A DNA stretch of 64,000 bases. It comes from Alkalimarinus alittae. Lineage in GTDB: Bacteria; Pseudomonadota; Gammaproteobacteria; Pseudomonadales; Oleiphilaceae. A program made the position numbers and the translations under genes. The stretch is from the NCBI RefSeq assembly GCF_026016465.1, contig NZ_CP100390.1, positions 3,268,501 through 3,332,500 on the forward strand, given 5' to 3'. Within the stretch, counting starts at the first letter, position 1, and each line of letters starts with the position of its first letter. Positions 7,876 through 16,473 of the stretch are shown one piece after another. The notes below the pieces were generated by a model. That model worked only from the letters and a program-made list of their open reading frames with translations. It had not been told where the DNA came from and searched no databases.

Positions 7876-7899
7876 ATTGAACACCGGTATTGTTTAAAT
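7860..7899 (+). repeat. 40-bp direct repeat, copy 2 (mobile-element border)
   Basis: Second copy of the element at 7208-7247 (34/40 identical). It overlaps the end of the small orphan ORF and is followed by the reverse-transcriptase remnant read in the opposite direction. The copy reads AATGGGGCTAGAGTAAATTG and continues AACACCGGTATTGTTTAAAT. Confidence 0.55.
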
Positions 7900-7923
7900 T
7901 AAAATAATTAAATAATAAAGACA

Positions 7924-8199
7924 GTCACAGAGAGCTGATAATGCCAAAGCATCTGAGAAGGTCATCGTTAGTATTTTTAATACCAAGGCATCTTGTGATG
8001 ACCACAGATGCAATGTCGTGCCATTAGCCTTGGTGACCATACTCAGAGGCATAAAGGTGTAATCTTTTTTGTGGAGCGACTTGAGCAGTTCCTGTCGAAC
8101 GTTGTGCCAATGAAAACGCAGGTGCCAAATGTCGGCATTGGCAGAAAAATTACGCTGCTTACACAACCATAAGTAGGCTGTATCGATAGCATCTAGCAT
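7924..8199 (-). pseudogene. reverse transcriptase, N-terminal remnant
   Basis: The minus strand from ATG 8199 encodes about 90 residues (MLDAIDTAYLWLCKQRNFSA; NADIWHLRFHW; YTFMPLSMVTKANGTTLHLW; SSQDALVLKIL) that resemble the N-terminus of group II-intron-like reverse transcriptases, where such a segment precedes the fingers domain. It then runs out after SDALALSALC; the YxDD catalytic region and maturase parts are missing. The break lies next to the direct repeat at 7860-7899, so the gene was probably truncated by the same event. Assignment is from recalled family pattern. Confidence 0.5.
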
Positions 8200-8380
8200 G
8201 GTTCAAGCATAGCTGAATACCAGCTAAGGGAACAAACTTAGGTTGTTTTATAAAGGCTGAATGACTCCTTTTGGCACAAAGAAGTAATACGAATTATCTA
8301 TATCCAACCACCTCTATCCGTTGTGAGTTCAGATAAAATAGGTCCGTTCCAACCTTAGAATGCAAATAGCCCTTTTACAT
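8200..8380. other. non-coding end of accessory patch
   Basis: No ORF or RNA gene seen. It contains the right arm of the 25-bp inverted repeat (8347-8371) just before the terminator of the lectin gene. Confidence 0.4.
8347..8371 (-). repeat. inverted-repeat arm, right end of accessory patch
   Basis: Reverse complement reads GGCTATTTGCATTCTAAGGT then TGGAA, 23/25 identical to 5181-5205. It sits 10 nt from the terminator hairpin of the adjacent lectin gene. Confidence 0.6.
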
Positions 8381-8418
8381 AAAAAACCTCAAAGCAGTTT
8401 CCCGCTTTGAGGTTTTTA
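8381..8418 (-). terminator. intrinsic terminator of the lectin gene
   Basis: Perfect 12-bp stem AAACCTCAAAGC / GCTTTGAGGTTT with an 8-nt loop, flanked by A and T runs, 25 nt after the stop of the gene ending at 8443. It would work in both directions. Confidence 0.85.
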
Positions 8419-8442
8419 TTAGGGTTTAAAGAGTCTAATTGC

Positions 8443-9501
8443 TTAATTCAACCCTGCGCGCCACTTTTGATTATCTCCACCGTGATGCTCCCATAATACA
8501 ATCGGATCACCACTGTCAGTACCACCTGCATCAATCACTTGGTTGCTATTGGTACGTGCACTGAAGACATTGCCGTTTTTGTTAAATTGCTGGTTAGTAT
8601 TACCCTCCTGACAATCCCATATTTGTAGCTGGGTACCATTGCCGGTATTACCATTGGGTATATCTAAGCATTTGTTACCGGCTAACTGGCTTTTTAGGGT
8701 CCCCTTCACTGGGTCAAAGTACCACTGCTGTGCGGGGCTACCGTTGCAGCTATAGAGCTGAACTTTGGTGCCGTTGGCATTGTTACCACCCGCTACATCA
8801 AGACACTTTCCTTTACGCTTATCACGGAAATCAACCCAACTATGAATGGCCGTCATCGGTCTTAATTCCCACTCCTGCCATTTACGACCGCTGTATTCCC
8901 ACTGCCCAACATTGCCCCCGTTGCCGTATTCATAGGCATCTGCAACGATGTTGCTGTCGTGTTTGCTGGCTAAGGTATTCATGTTGTAGGTCCAGCGTAA
9001 ATTATCACTGTCTTCACAATCCCAGATAACGACTTCACCATTGTTATAGGCTTGTCCTCGGTTATCTAAGCACTTAGTTCGATCAGCCCTATTTTCAAAC
9101 ATCTGACGCGCTTTGTTGTAGATCCAGTGCTGATCAAATGACTCATCATCACAATCCCACAGTTGAATATTAGTGCCGTTGACTAAGTTATTATCGTGCC
9201 CTGGCACATCCATACATCGACCTGCTTTGCGATTGTAGATTTTCACAAAAGGCTCAAGAGGGTCGATATAAGCGGTGTTGGTATTCGCTTCTGCTCGCTG
9301 CCACATTTGTAAATACGCTTCTGCCGAATTCATGACAGACTCATATATACGGGTCGAGGCCTGTTCACGAATATCTTGCAGGTGATCGGCCACTAAACCG
9401 TATTGCGCAATACCATCTTGGTTAAGGTCAAAGACTCGATTACCCGACGAAATCAGGGCGGCACACGTCAACAAGCTTGACGAGACTCGCTTAATTTTCA
9501 T
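8443..9501 (-). CDS. secreted ricin-type beta-trefoil lectin, probable remnant of a larger enzyme-lectin protein
   Basis: A 352-aa protein from ATG 9501 (AAGAGA upstream; an upstream in-frame ATG at 9549 adds 16 residues before the signal peptide). Signal peptide MKIKRVSSSLLTCAALISSG. Residues ~23-75 (RVFDLNQDGIAQYGLVADHL...SAEAYLQMWQRAEA) look like the C-terminal end of a large hydrolase domain, of the kind found in some M19-type dipeptidase-like proteins. Residues ~85-352 form two ricin-B trefoils with repeated CxDxxG/QxW signatures (QLWDCDDESFDQHWIYN, VQLYSCNGSPAQQWYF, QLQIWDCQEG, NQKWRA). The signal peptide is joined directly to the tail of the hydrolase domain, so the catalytic core seems to have been deleted. 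Binding of carbohydrate is likely. Confidence 0.85.
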   Translation of the reverse strand: MKIKRVSSSLLTCAALISSGNRVFDLNQDGIAQYGLVADHLQDIREQASTRIYESVMNSAEAYLQMWQRAEANTNTAYIDPLEPFVKIYNRKAGRCMDVPGHDNNLVNGTNIQLWDCDDESFDQHWIYNKARQMFENRADRTKCLDNRGQAYNNGEVVIWDCEDSDNLRWTYNMNTLASKHDSNIVADAYEYGNGGNVGQWEYSGRKWQEWELRPMTAIHSWVDFRDKRKGKCLDVAGGNNANGTKVQLYSCNGSPAQQWYFDPVKGTLKSQLAGNKCLDIPNGNTGNGTQLQIWDCQEGNTNQQFNKNGNVFSARTNSNQVIDAGGTDSGDPIVLWEHHGGDNQKWRAGLN

Positions 9502-9635
9502 TTTTTCTCTTATTTTTATTTGTAAAATGAAACGATGAAAGTACGGCACAGCACATACACCGTCGCTCTGGTATCTACATTAAGTAGAACCTCTTAGACT
9601 AAAAAAAAGCGTATGGCTACGGCAAGTAATAACAG

Positions 9636-9665
9636 TGTGCAAATAGTATGTACGACTGTGCAAAT
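9636..9665. promoter_or_regulatory. pair of 9-bp direct repeats upstream of the lectin gene
   Basis: TGTGCAAAT occurs at 9636-9644 and again at 9657-9665, 21 bp apart (two helical turns), between the PilZ gene and the lectin gene start. Spacing of this kind suits an activator binding as a dimer on direct repeats. No regulator assigned. Confidence 0.3.
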
Positions 9666-9756
9666 TATTTAATAGATTGAATTGTAATGATTATTTTTAA
9701 CGGAAGCGTTCGTCATTTTGGTAACTTTTTACTAAAATGACGAAGGTACGCAGTCT

Positions 9757-10185
9757 TTATAGTGCCGCTTTTTGGGCTATTTTTGCAGAAAGTGCTTCTT
9801 GTTTAGTGAGGAAGTTTTCTATGCGCATCATATTAAGCGTTAAAGGGTTATCAGGATTGGTAACAATTTTCTTATCAAACTCTATACCGTACTCATAAAA
9901 ACCTACTAATTTATTAACCCTAATAATTTTAGCGGTAATTTGATCTATCGTAATCCCGCCCATATCCATCTCTAAGGTTAAAGATACCGTTATCTTATCT
10001 CCGGTATTAAAGGGTCTATTCGTCTTCAAGCACATACCAAACAGCGAGAAATCCTTAGGTCTTGCGTCTTCCCAAATACTTTTTAACAACCCCTTAGATA
10101 CGCGTACGGAGGAGCTTAAATTCGCCGTTGGCATTCTTTTTCTAGCGCGAAGATCGTTTTTCAAAAGCAGAGCCCTCTTTGTCAA
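9757..10185 (-). CDS. PilZ-domain protein
   Basis: A 142-aa soluble protein with the c-di-GMP-binding PilZ layout: an Arg-rich N-terminal motif (RARKRMPT), then ARPKDFSLFGMCLKTNRPF matching the (D/N)xSxxG motif, then beta strands ending in YGIEFD. Members act as c-di-GMP receptors for motility, exopolysaccharide or surface attachment. The RxxxR motif is present but sits farther from the DxS motif than usual, so ligand binding is not certain. It stands alone between the lectin and the transporter gene. Confidence 0.75.
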   Translation of the reverse strand: MTKRALLLKNDLRARKRMPTANLSSSVRVSKGLLKSIWEDARPKDFSLFGMCLKTNRPFNTGDKITVSLTLEMDMGGITIDQITAKIIRVNKLVGFYEYGIEFDKKIVTNPDNPLTLNMMRIENFLTKQEALSAKIAQKAAL

Positions 10186-10226
10186 TGATTAAGCAGTTTA
10201 GCCAAAACAAATTCTTGATTCTGTTA

Positions 10227-11147
10227 TCAGGTTGGCGTTTTATTAGATAGTACTAAACCTCTGTGGTTCTTCAAGCCGCCATTGATAACAATATTACCTA
10301 CCATCGTCAGACCTAACCCAATAAAGCTACTCATTTGCCAATGGTAGTCTTCAAACCAGCTTGACAGTATTAAGGCCACCACCGGAAACATAACAGTAGC
10401 ATAAGCGGCTTTATTTGCCCCCAGACGCGCAACGAGGGTCAAATAAGTAGTAAAGCCAACAATAGAACCAAAAATGCTCAAATAAAACAGTGCTCCTAGA
10501 TATTGCGATCTAACGTCAATCACTAACGGCTGAGCAGTTAACAACAAGATAACCGCTAAAATGAGGGTGCCATAGGTCATAGCATAAGCATTGGTGGTGA
10601 GCGGTTTAATACCTTTAAGGCTATGTCTTTTTGATATCATATTGCCTAGCGAGAAAGAATAGGTGCCAACAACCGATAGCGCTAACCCTTTTAAGGTATC
10701 AACAGATATTGAACCACTACCACCATGCCCTTCAAGTTCTGGTAAAAACAGTAATACCAGGCCACAAGTACCTAACCCACCGGCGACTAAAACTCGCATG
10801 GGAATATGTTCACCCCAAAAAAATCGATTATTAACCGCATTAAAGACAGTCGCTAATGAAAATACAACAGCAACTAAACCACTGGTCACATACTGTGTGG
10901 CCGTATAAAAGCAGATGAAATTAAACGAAAATAAACAGCCTCCCTGCAGCACCATATATAAGTGATCAGAGCGGTCAGTTTTTTGAAGTTTTCCCGCTAG
11001 CCACATTAATGGCAATAGTATTAACGCGGCTAACCCAAACCGATAAAAAATAGACACTGTGACGGGTACATCGCCTAGCTGAAAGTATATTGCTAGCCAA
11101 GTACTCCCCCAAACCAATACCGTAATAGCGTACAAAGAAACCGTCAT
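10227..11147 (-). CDS. EamA/DMT-family transporter
   Basis: A 306-aa inner-membrane protein with ten hydrophobic segments arranged as two EamA repeats (for example ITVLVWGSTWLAIYFQLG at the start and SIFGSIVGFTTYLTLVARLG in repeat two). Members export amino acids or other small metabolites; the substrate is unknown. The start is placed at ATG 11147 (GAGG 6 nt upstream) since the 20 extra residues to 11207 are polar and do not fit. The AraC regulator at 11393 is divergent, 245 nt away, and may control it. Confidence 0.88.
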   Translation of the reverse strand: MTVSLYAITVLVWGSTWLAIYFQLGDVPVTVSIFYRFGLAALILLPLMWLAGKLQKTDRSDHLYMVLQGGCLFSFNFICFYTATQYVTSGLVAVVFSLATVFNAVNNRFFWGEHIPMRVLVAGGLGTCGLVLLFLPELEGHGGSGSISVDTLKGLALSVVGTYSFSLGNMISKRHSLKGIKPLTTNAYAMTYGTLILAVILLLTAQPLVIDVRSQYLGALFYLSIFGSIVGFTTYLTLVARLGANKAAYATVMFPVVALILSSWFEDYHWQMSSFIGLGLTMVGNIVINGGLKNHRGLVLSNKTPT

Positions 11148-11392
11148 AAATACCTCAACATCATTTACGGCTCGCTCACCTACTTTAGGTATCGTCCACC
11201 TTTTCAATCATCGTGCACATATCGGCGCACACATTTTTTAGACAGCCTTAGCATACTGCGTAAAACTAACAAGGTATTGTATAATATTGCGGTTTTTAAA
11301 CACTTTTTTAGATATTAAGTTTAAACTAACTGAAAACTAAACTTAGTCACACTAACCACTCAACATGAAGTTTTTTGAGAAGGGGATCGTGG

Positions 11393-12265
11393 ATGAAAAT
11401 ACAAGAATCGGTTTTCGATACATTAGGCAGATCTAATGCACACCTTCTCGCCCAGCATACGATCAACAAACACTTTAAAACCGCCCATTGGTCTAACTCA
11501 GACGACCACGTAAGTTATCATGCAGATCGTACTCATACACTAAGCTTTTACCTGCAAGGGGGAGAAGGGGCTAGGCGCATAGATGCGAGCCAAAAAGTCG
11601 GTCATTCGGGCAGTTTGTGTATGCTTCCTCAACACCATCAGTCTCAATGGGAGATTACCGCTCCTTGCGTTTTTGCACATTTTTATTTCTCAGATGAGTC
11701 TATAAAACAATTTGCGTCAACAACGCTGGATATAGACCCTAGAACCATTGAGGTACCAGAGCTAACATTTCATGATGATGCGATTTTATTATCGCTTTCT
11801 AGACAGCTTTTTCTTGTGCCCACAATCAATGGTCATCTACCTCCTTCTCAACTGGCTCAAGAGCAAACTATTCAGCTGATATTTAAACATTTACTGTCAG
11901 ATAAGCATTACTATCCCCAAAAACAGTTGAAACTTACCGGCGGAATAAGCCCTGCGACACTGCGACAATTAAAAGAGTATATTCACCAGCACTCTCACCA
12001 AGCGGTTTGTTTAACTGATCTAGCTGGACTTGCCAACTTAAGTCATTATCACCTATTGAGAATGTTCAAGGCATCAACTGGATACACGCCAAATGATTAC
12101 TTAACCTATATTCGACTAGAAAAGTCTAAGCAAGCGTTAAGTAGCCAAAAGTCGCTCGCGGAAATAGCCGTTGAGCAAGGCTTTAGTAATCAGAGTCACT
12201 TCAATAGGATTTTTAAAAAATGGGTTGGTGTAACACCTGGCACCTATAGATCAATGTGCCGATAA
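11393..12265 (+). CDS. AraC-family transcriptional regulator
   Basis: A 290-aa regulator: N-terminal ~160-residue cupin-like sensor domain (DRTHTLSFYLQGGEGARRID; QHHQSQWEI) and C-terminal AraC double HTH (residues ~190-288; TDLAGLANLSHYHLLRMFKA and AEIAVEQGFSNQSHFNRIFK). The ATG at 11393 has AGGGG 7 nt before it; an upstream TTG at 11375 is less likely. Divergent from the DMT transporter, which is the likely target. A 10-bp palindrome AGTTTAAACT (11318-11327) lies between them. Confidence 0.9.
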   Translation: MKIQESVFDTLGRSNAHLLAQHTINKHFKTAHWSNSDDHVSYHADRTHTLSFYLQGGEGARRIDASQKVGHSGSLCMLPQHHQSQWEITAPCVFAHFYFSDESIKQFASTTLDIDPRTIEVPELTFHDDAILLSLSRQLFLVPTINGHLPPSQLAQEQTIQLIFKHLLSDKHYYPQKQLKLTGGISPATLRQLKEYIHQHSHQAVCLTDLAGLANLSHYHLLRMFKASTGYTPNDYLTYIRLEKSKQALSSQKSLAEIAVEQGFSNQSHFNRIFKKWVGVTPGTYRSMCR

Positions 12266-12280
12266 GGCCTGCTTTTGGCC

Positions 12281-14872
12281 TTACCGTTGGTGGGCAACCA
12301 TCATTGCTGCACTGCGGTTAGAAACACCCAGTTTTCCGTAAATATTCTTTAAGTGCCATTTGGTCGTTGAAAGCGCTATCCCTGTCTGCTTACTAATTTC
12401 AAGATTGGGTAGCCCTGCTGCTAACAGCTCAAATATCTCCATTTCTTTACCTGTTAACAGCGTTTTGGGATTTACCGCAACGTCATCAACGCTTCTAGTT
12501 TCGTTCAATAGTTCTTCAAATTGTTCACTATAAACAATAGGAAGTTCAAGCCTATTTTGCCTTATGGCCTGCTTAAATACGGTATCAAGCCCTGGTGCTT
12601 CATCAAACACTGATCGGGAAAAACAGACTAGCCCATATTGGTCTAATGTTTTTTTCAACTGATTGATGGCGACATCTTGATTGCCCTGTAGATAATTTAC
12701 GACAAGCAAATTACATCGTGCAATCAGCGCACGGGTCTTGATGCCTTGTTTTTCAAGTGTTGTTACTAACTTAGTTAATATATCGCTAGCACGGTCATAG
12801 CGGCCTTTGGATGTTAACCAGTAAGCAGACGCAAGACTATATCGCTCTTTACTTTCTTGGTAGTACGCTTCATCGCGCCACACCTCTTGCTCTATCCATG
12901 ATAGCAGGCCATATTTTTCAGCAATGCTGTCTACAGATGTCGATGATTCATCTGTAATCGCCTGCCTCATTAACTCTTGAACAATTTGACTTTGAAAGCG
13001 ATCGTAGCGGCCAAAAACCAAGATTCGATTCAACTGGTCAAGCAATTTAAATGCTTTTAGTTGTTCGCCCTTAATATGTAATAAACGCGAAAAGCCGAGA
13101 TATACGTTCGCAACAACCTCTGTTGCACAAGATGAGTTTACACAAGGTAATAGTTTCTGACAGAGCGCTATAGCTTGATCAATTTTGTTTTGCTCATAAT
13201 AAACGACCATCATACCGGTACCAAGGTTAACCCATACCGGACTTTCAACCCGCTCATCTACATGGCGATATACATCAGTCATGTACTGAATAGCTTCAAG
13301 GCCTCGCCCCATATATCGATCGCAGAGAATAACAATCAAATCGGCATAGCTTTCTAGGAACTTGTGACCCACTTTTGATGCAAAGGACTTTGCATCATTA
13401 GCAGCAACCAACGCCGACTCTAGCTGCCCTTTGTACAAGAAAATGTAGGCTACAGTGACCATAGACACGACTCGCATATCATCGTTGGTGTGCACCTTAG
13501 TAAACTGTTCAAAACTAAGGCCATCAAATGCTTCTGCATCACGCTGAAAAAGAGCCAAGACAGCCTTAAGAAACGGGACATCAACCTCTATTGGGTCAAC
13601 AGCATTACCGAGCAAATCAAGATAATAGTGCGCTTGATTAAACTTTCGCGAGAATATAAGGGCATACACCAACGGTATTGAGAGCGAATACTTCTCCACC
13701 AGTACTTGATCTGAAATACCTGCTAACGCGCCTAACACCGCCTCAAACTCGCCCGACTTAATCCACTGGTTACAGCTCTGTGCTAATACATCATAATAGT
13801 AGTCTAGCGCCTCGCACTTCGATGCATAACCAATCGCTTTTGCTAACATGTTCTGACTTAAAAAGTACTCTGCAGCACTACGGTATGCACTATTGATATA
13901 GCCCATTCCTTCTTCAATCAACAATCGACCTTGAAGAAACTCTTGTAATAATGAGTGAAAACGAAATGACCCCTGCTCATTTTGATCAGGCATTATAAAT
14001 AAGCCTTGCCTGACCAGTTTATCAATAATAATTGCGCTATCAGGGCCTATCACAGCATTACAAAGCGGAACATTAAAACTCTCAAATAACGCACTGGTCA
14101 GTACAAATTTTCTTACGCCGCCTGTCAAAAGGTTCAGAACTTCATAACCAAAGTAATTGAGCAGTTCAGGCTGGTTGCCGTTAAATGAACTTAACGCAGA
14201 ATCGCCAGATTTCAGAAATGTTAACAAGGCCAACTTTACACCCACCACCCACCCTTCGGTTTGCGTGTATAGCGTCACCAGTTGTTCATTAGTTAGTGCT
14301 TTACCGCTAAGCCCTTCACCTAACTGATTAATTTCATGTTTATTTAATTTTAAATCGTTATAGTCTAAAACTAATATTCGCTCTTCAAGTTTCAAGCGAC
14401 TAACAGGAAATTCAGGAGGCATTCTACTCGATAAGATTATACTGACATGGTCAGGAAGCACCTCTACCAATTCGCTAAAAACGGAGGATATAAAGGGGTC
14501 TTTGATGACATGAAAGTCATCAATCACAATAACAAATGGTTCCTCGACTAAATTAAACGCTTGGATAAGGATGTCCACCATCGCAGCTTCAGATATAAAC
14601 TGCTCAGACTTAAAAAAGTTGAAAAAAGGCGCATCCCACAAGGGGGTACTTTTTTTCAACTCATTAAATATCTTTTTGAAAATAGACAGATTGTCATTAT
14701 CACGGCGGGTTAGATCTAGCCTAATGACTGTATGATTAACGCCTCTTTCCTGCCACTGATTTAAAAGGGTTGTTTTTCCAAACCCTGGGGCAGCAACAAT
14801 GAGGGTTAATGGGTAGTTGCACCCTTTATCAAGCAGGCTAAGTAGCTCATTCCGTTGAATTTCATAGCTCAT
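12281..14872 (-). CDS. MalT-like LuxR-family regulator with STAND ATPase
   Basis: An 863-aa signal-transduction ATPase and transcription activator. N-terminal P-loop APGFGKTT (residues ~28-35) and Walker B FVIVIDDFHV mark the STAND NTPase domain; the middle ~400 residues are helical TPR-like repeats that sense an inducer in MalT; the C-terminus has a LuxR HTH (LTGKEMEIFELLAAGLPNLE...STTKWHLKNIYGKLGVSNRS). It acts in the cytoplasm on unknown promoters. Neighbours are an AraC regulator on either side; no catabolic operon adjoins, so its target is not apparent. It ends 15 nt from the convergent AraC gene. Confidence 0.92.
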   Translation of the reverse strand: MSYEIQRNELLSLLDKGCNYPLTLIVAAPGFGKTTLLNQWQERGVNHTVIRLDLTRRDNDNLSIFKKIFNELKKSTPLWDAPFFNFFKSEQFISEAAMVDILIQAFNLVEEPFVIVIDDFHVIKDPFISSVFSELVEVLPDHVSIILSSRMPPEFPVSRLKLEERILVLDYNDLKLNKHEINQLGEGLSGKALTNEQLVTLYTQTEGWVVGVKLALLTFLKSGDSALSSFNGNQPELLNYFGYEVLNLLTGGVRKFVLTSALFESFNVPLCNAVIGPDSAIIIDKLVRQGLFIMPDQNEQGSFRFHSLLQEFLQGRLLIEEGMGYINSAYRSAAEYFLSQNMLAKAIGYASKCEALDYYYDVLAQSCNQWIKSGEFEAVLGALAGISDQVLVEKYSLSIPLVYALIFSRKFNQAHYYLDLLGNAVDPIEVDVPFLKAVLALFQRDAEAFDGLSFEQFTKVHTNDDMRVVSMVTVAYIFLYKGQLESALVAANDAKSFASKVGHKFLESYADLIVILCDRYMGRGLEAIQYMTDVYRHVDERVESPVWVNLGTGMMVVYYEQNKIDQAIALCQKLLPCVNSSCATEVVANVYLGFSRLLHIKGEQLKAFKLLDQLNRILVFGRYDRFQSQIVQELMRQAITDESSTSVDSIAEKYGLLSWIEQEVWRDEAYYQESKERYSLASAYWLTSKGRYDRASDILTKLVTTLEKQGIKTRALIARCNLLVVNYLQGNQDVAINQLKKTLDQYGLVCFSRSVFDEAPGLDTVFKQAIRQNRLELPIVYSEQFEELLNETRSVDDVAVNPKTLLTGKEMEIFELLAAGLPNLEISKQTGIALSTTKWHLKNIYGKLGVSNRSAAMMVAHQR

Positions 14873-15079
14873 GGTTATTTTACAGTACTGTTTGTTTTTT
14901 ATTTTATCGATCGTTCCAACTATATCGCAAACTAGGCTTCCGTATATTAAAAATTATGGAACAAGCGTACTCTGAATTATGAGTATCGCACCATTTAACC
15001 CATAAAAATATTATCTATGACCACTTTGTGAACTACTTCTTATGTTCTTCAATATTAAGGCGATCAAGTGTTCGGTAAG

Positions 15080-16120
15080 TTAGCTTAATTTCGACGCTTT
15101 ACGTGTTTCGCCAGGTGTTTTTCCCGTCCAACTTCTGTACGCGCGAGTAAAGCTAGCCTGATCGCCAAACCCGAGTTTATTCGCAATTTCACATAGCGGC
15201 ATAGGGGTCTCACGCAAATAAAGGTCTGCATACCCCAGCCTAACGTCATTACTAATTTCTCTAAACGAAGTGTTCTCTTCTGCAAGTTGCTGACGCAGAT
15301 ATCGTGAGCTCATACTCAGCCTTTCTGCGCTCCGCTCAATACTTGTATGACCCGGTGCTTTAAGAATGTGTTCTCTCACCTTTGCCGCGTAATGGCCGTA
15401 CTTATCATCATTTAGCCCAAGCTCTTTTGACTTAGCAATATGTTGATTTTGAGCAAGCGAGTAAACAACCTTTCGTTTTTCTGGGCTTTCTGTTTGCCGA
15501 TGCTCGACCTGTCTTAATCTAGGAAAGGTAACTTGATTATATTTTGAGTTGAAAGTCCATTCAGTGTTGGGTGCTAAACCCTCCCACTCAGCCCGAGATT
15601 TATCTGACTCAAATTGACAATCAAAACGCATTTCTCTACAAATAGCAGACGAAACTGCATAGATACTGCCCATATAGACTTTAGCTATAAATGATTTTGC
15701 AGGGCCCAGGTCCCAAGTATCGTGCAAGCGAACGGATACATCATTACCTATATGCAAAACCTCCATATCAAATAACGGTAAGCTAACGCTCAGATGCTTA
15801 ACAACGGTTTCAATAAGTTGAGAATGATTTTCTCGACTTATGAGCATATACCCGAACAGTCCATGACTACCTAAATCAAGTTGCTGCCCAAACTCAAATG
15901 CAGCTTGCTCATCATTCAGCAGCCATTGCGCCGTCTCAAGCAGAGGAATAACTTGGTTTACAGATAGATAGCTATCTGGCTTTGTCATTAAACTTTTGGC
16001 AGAAGCACTATGAGCAGTAATCACTTCCTCTGATATTCGTTTAGTTTTCAAAAACTTTAAAAAGCGCTCTGCATACCTTGTAGAAACTAGAGGGACATCA
16101 TAAGTCAAAGCATCCTGCAT
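15080..16120 (-). CDS. AraC-family regulator with arabinose-binding-like N-domain
   Basis: A 346-aa regulator. Residues ~20-205 match the N-terminal domain found in OruR/ArgR-like AraC proteins (FEFGQQLDLGSHGLFGYMLI is characteristic), and the C-terminal ~100 residues are an AraC HTH (SIERSAERLSMSSRYLRQQL; ANKLGFGDQASFTRAYRSWT; GKTPGETRK). It stands alone; the target is unknown. Such proteins often control amino-acid or lipid catabolism. Confidence 0.9.
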   Translation of the reverse strand: MQDALTYDVPLVSTRYAERFLKFLKTKRISEEVITAHSASAKSLMTKPDSYLSVNQVIPLLETAQWLLNDEQAAFEFGQQLDLGSHGLFGYMLISRENHSQLIETVVKHLSVSLPLFDMEVLHIGNDVSVRLHDTWDLGPAKSFIAKVYMGSIYAVSSAICREMRFDCQFESDKSRAEWEGLAPNTEWTFNSKYNQVTFPRLRQVEHRQTESPEKRKVVYSLAQNQHIAKSKELGLNDDKYGHYAAKVREHILKAPGHTSIERSAERLSMSSRYLRQQLAEENTSFREISNDVRLGYADLYLRETPMPLCEIANKLGFGDQASFTRAYRSWTGKTPGETRKASKLS

Positions 16121-16473
16121 ACGAACTCCTTCTGACTAACGTGAGGTCAATAAAACCGCCATTGATTTATCAAGCAACCAAAACTACTTAAGTGGTATCT
16201 GTCACACTTAAACATTCATAGTTAGCTTTGGCGATCACATTCTTTTTATTTTTCTGACAATCAGGTTAATGCGAGGAAGGACTAAGCTTAACCCCCCCTA
16301 AGAAGGGGGTTCTTCTGGTTAATAAGTACCATTACCATAAAGTACTTTATTAACAACCAGTTAAAAACCAATATATGTAATTAAAAAAAACATAGCGGCG
16401 TAGCCAATAGCCCAAAACATGAACTGGATCACACTACGCCTTTTCGATCAAACTCATCAATAAGAGCCTGTTC
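16121..16473. other. intergenic region with a GC hairpin
   Basis: 353 nt between the PNPOx-like gene and the AraC gene, both on the minus strand. A hairpin AACCCCC(CC)...GGGGGTT at 16290-16311 could end transcription of the PNPOx-like gene, but it lacks a good U tract on the minus strand. The rest should hold the AraC promoter. No gene seen. Confidence 0.4.

Noticed and set aside
7208-7899. Integron gene cassettes with attC sites
   Set aside because: Single AT-rich ORFs followed by repeats suggested cassettes, but no RYYYAAC/GTTRRRY core pair or attC stem structure was found, and the repeats lie next to transposase and RT remnants.
16290-16311. Strong terminator after the PNPOx-like gene
   Set aside because: The GC stem is good, but no U tract follows on the minus strand and only a weak one on the plus strand; left as a hairpin of unknown role.
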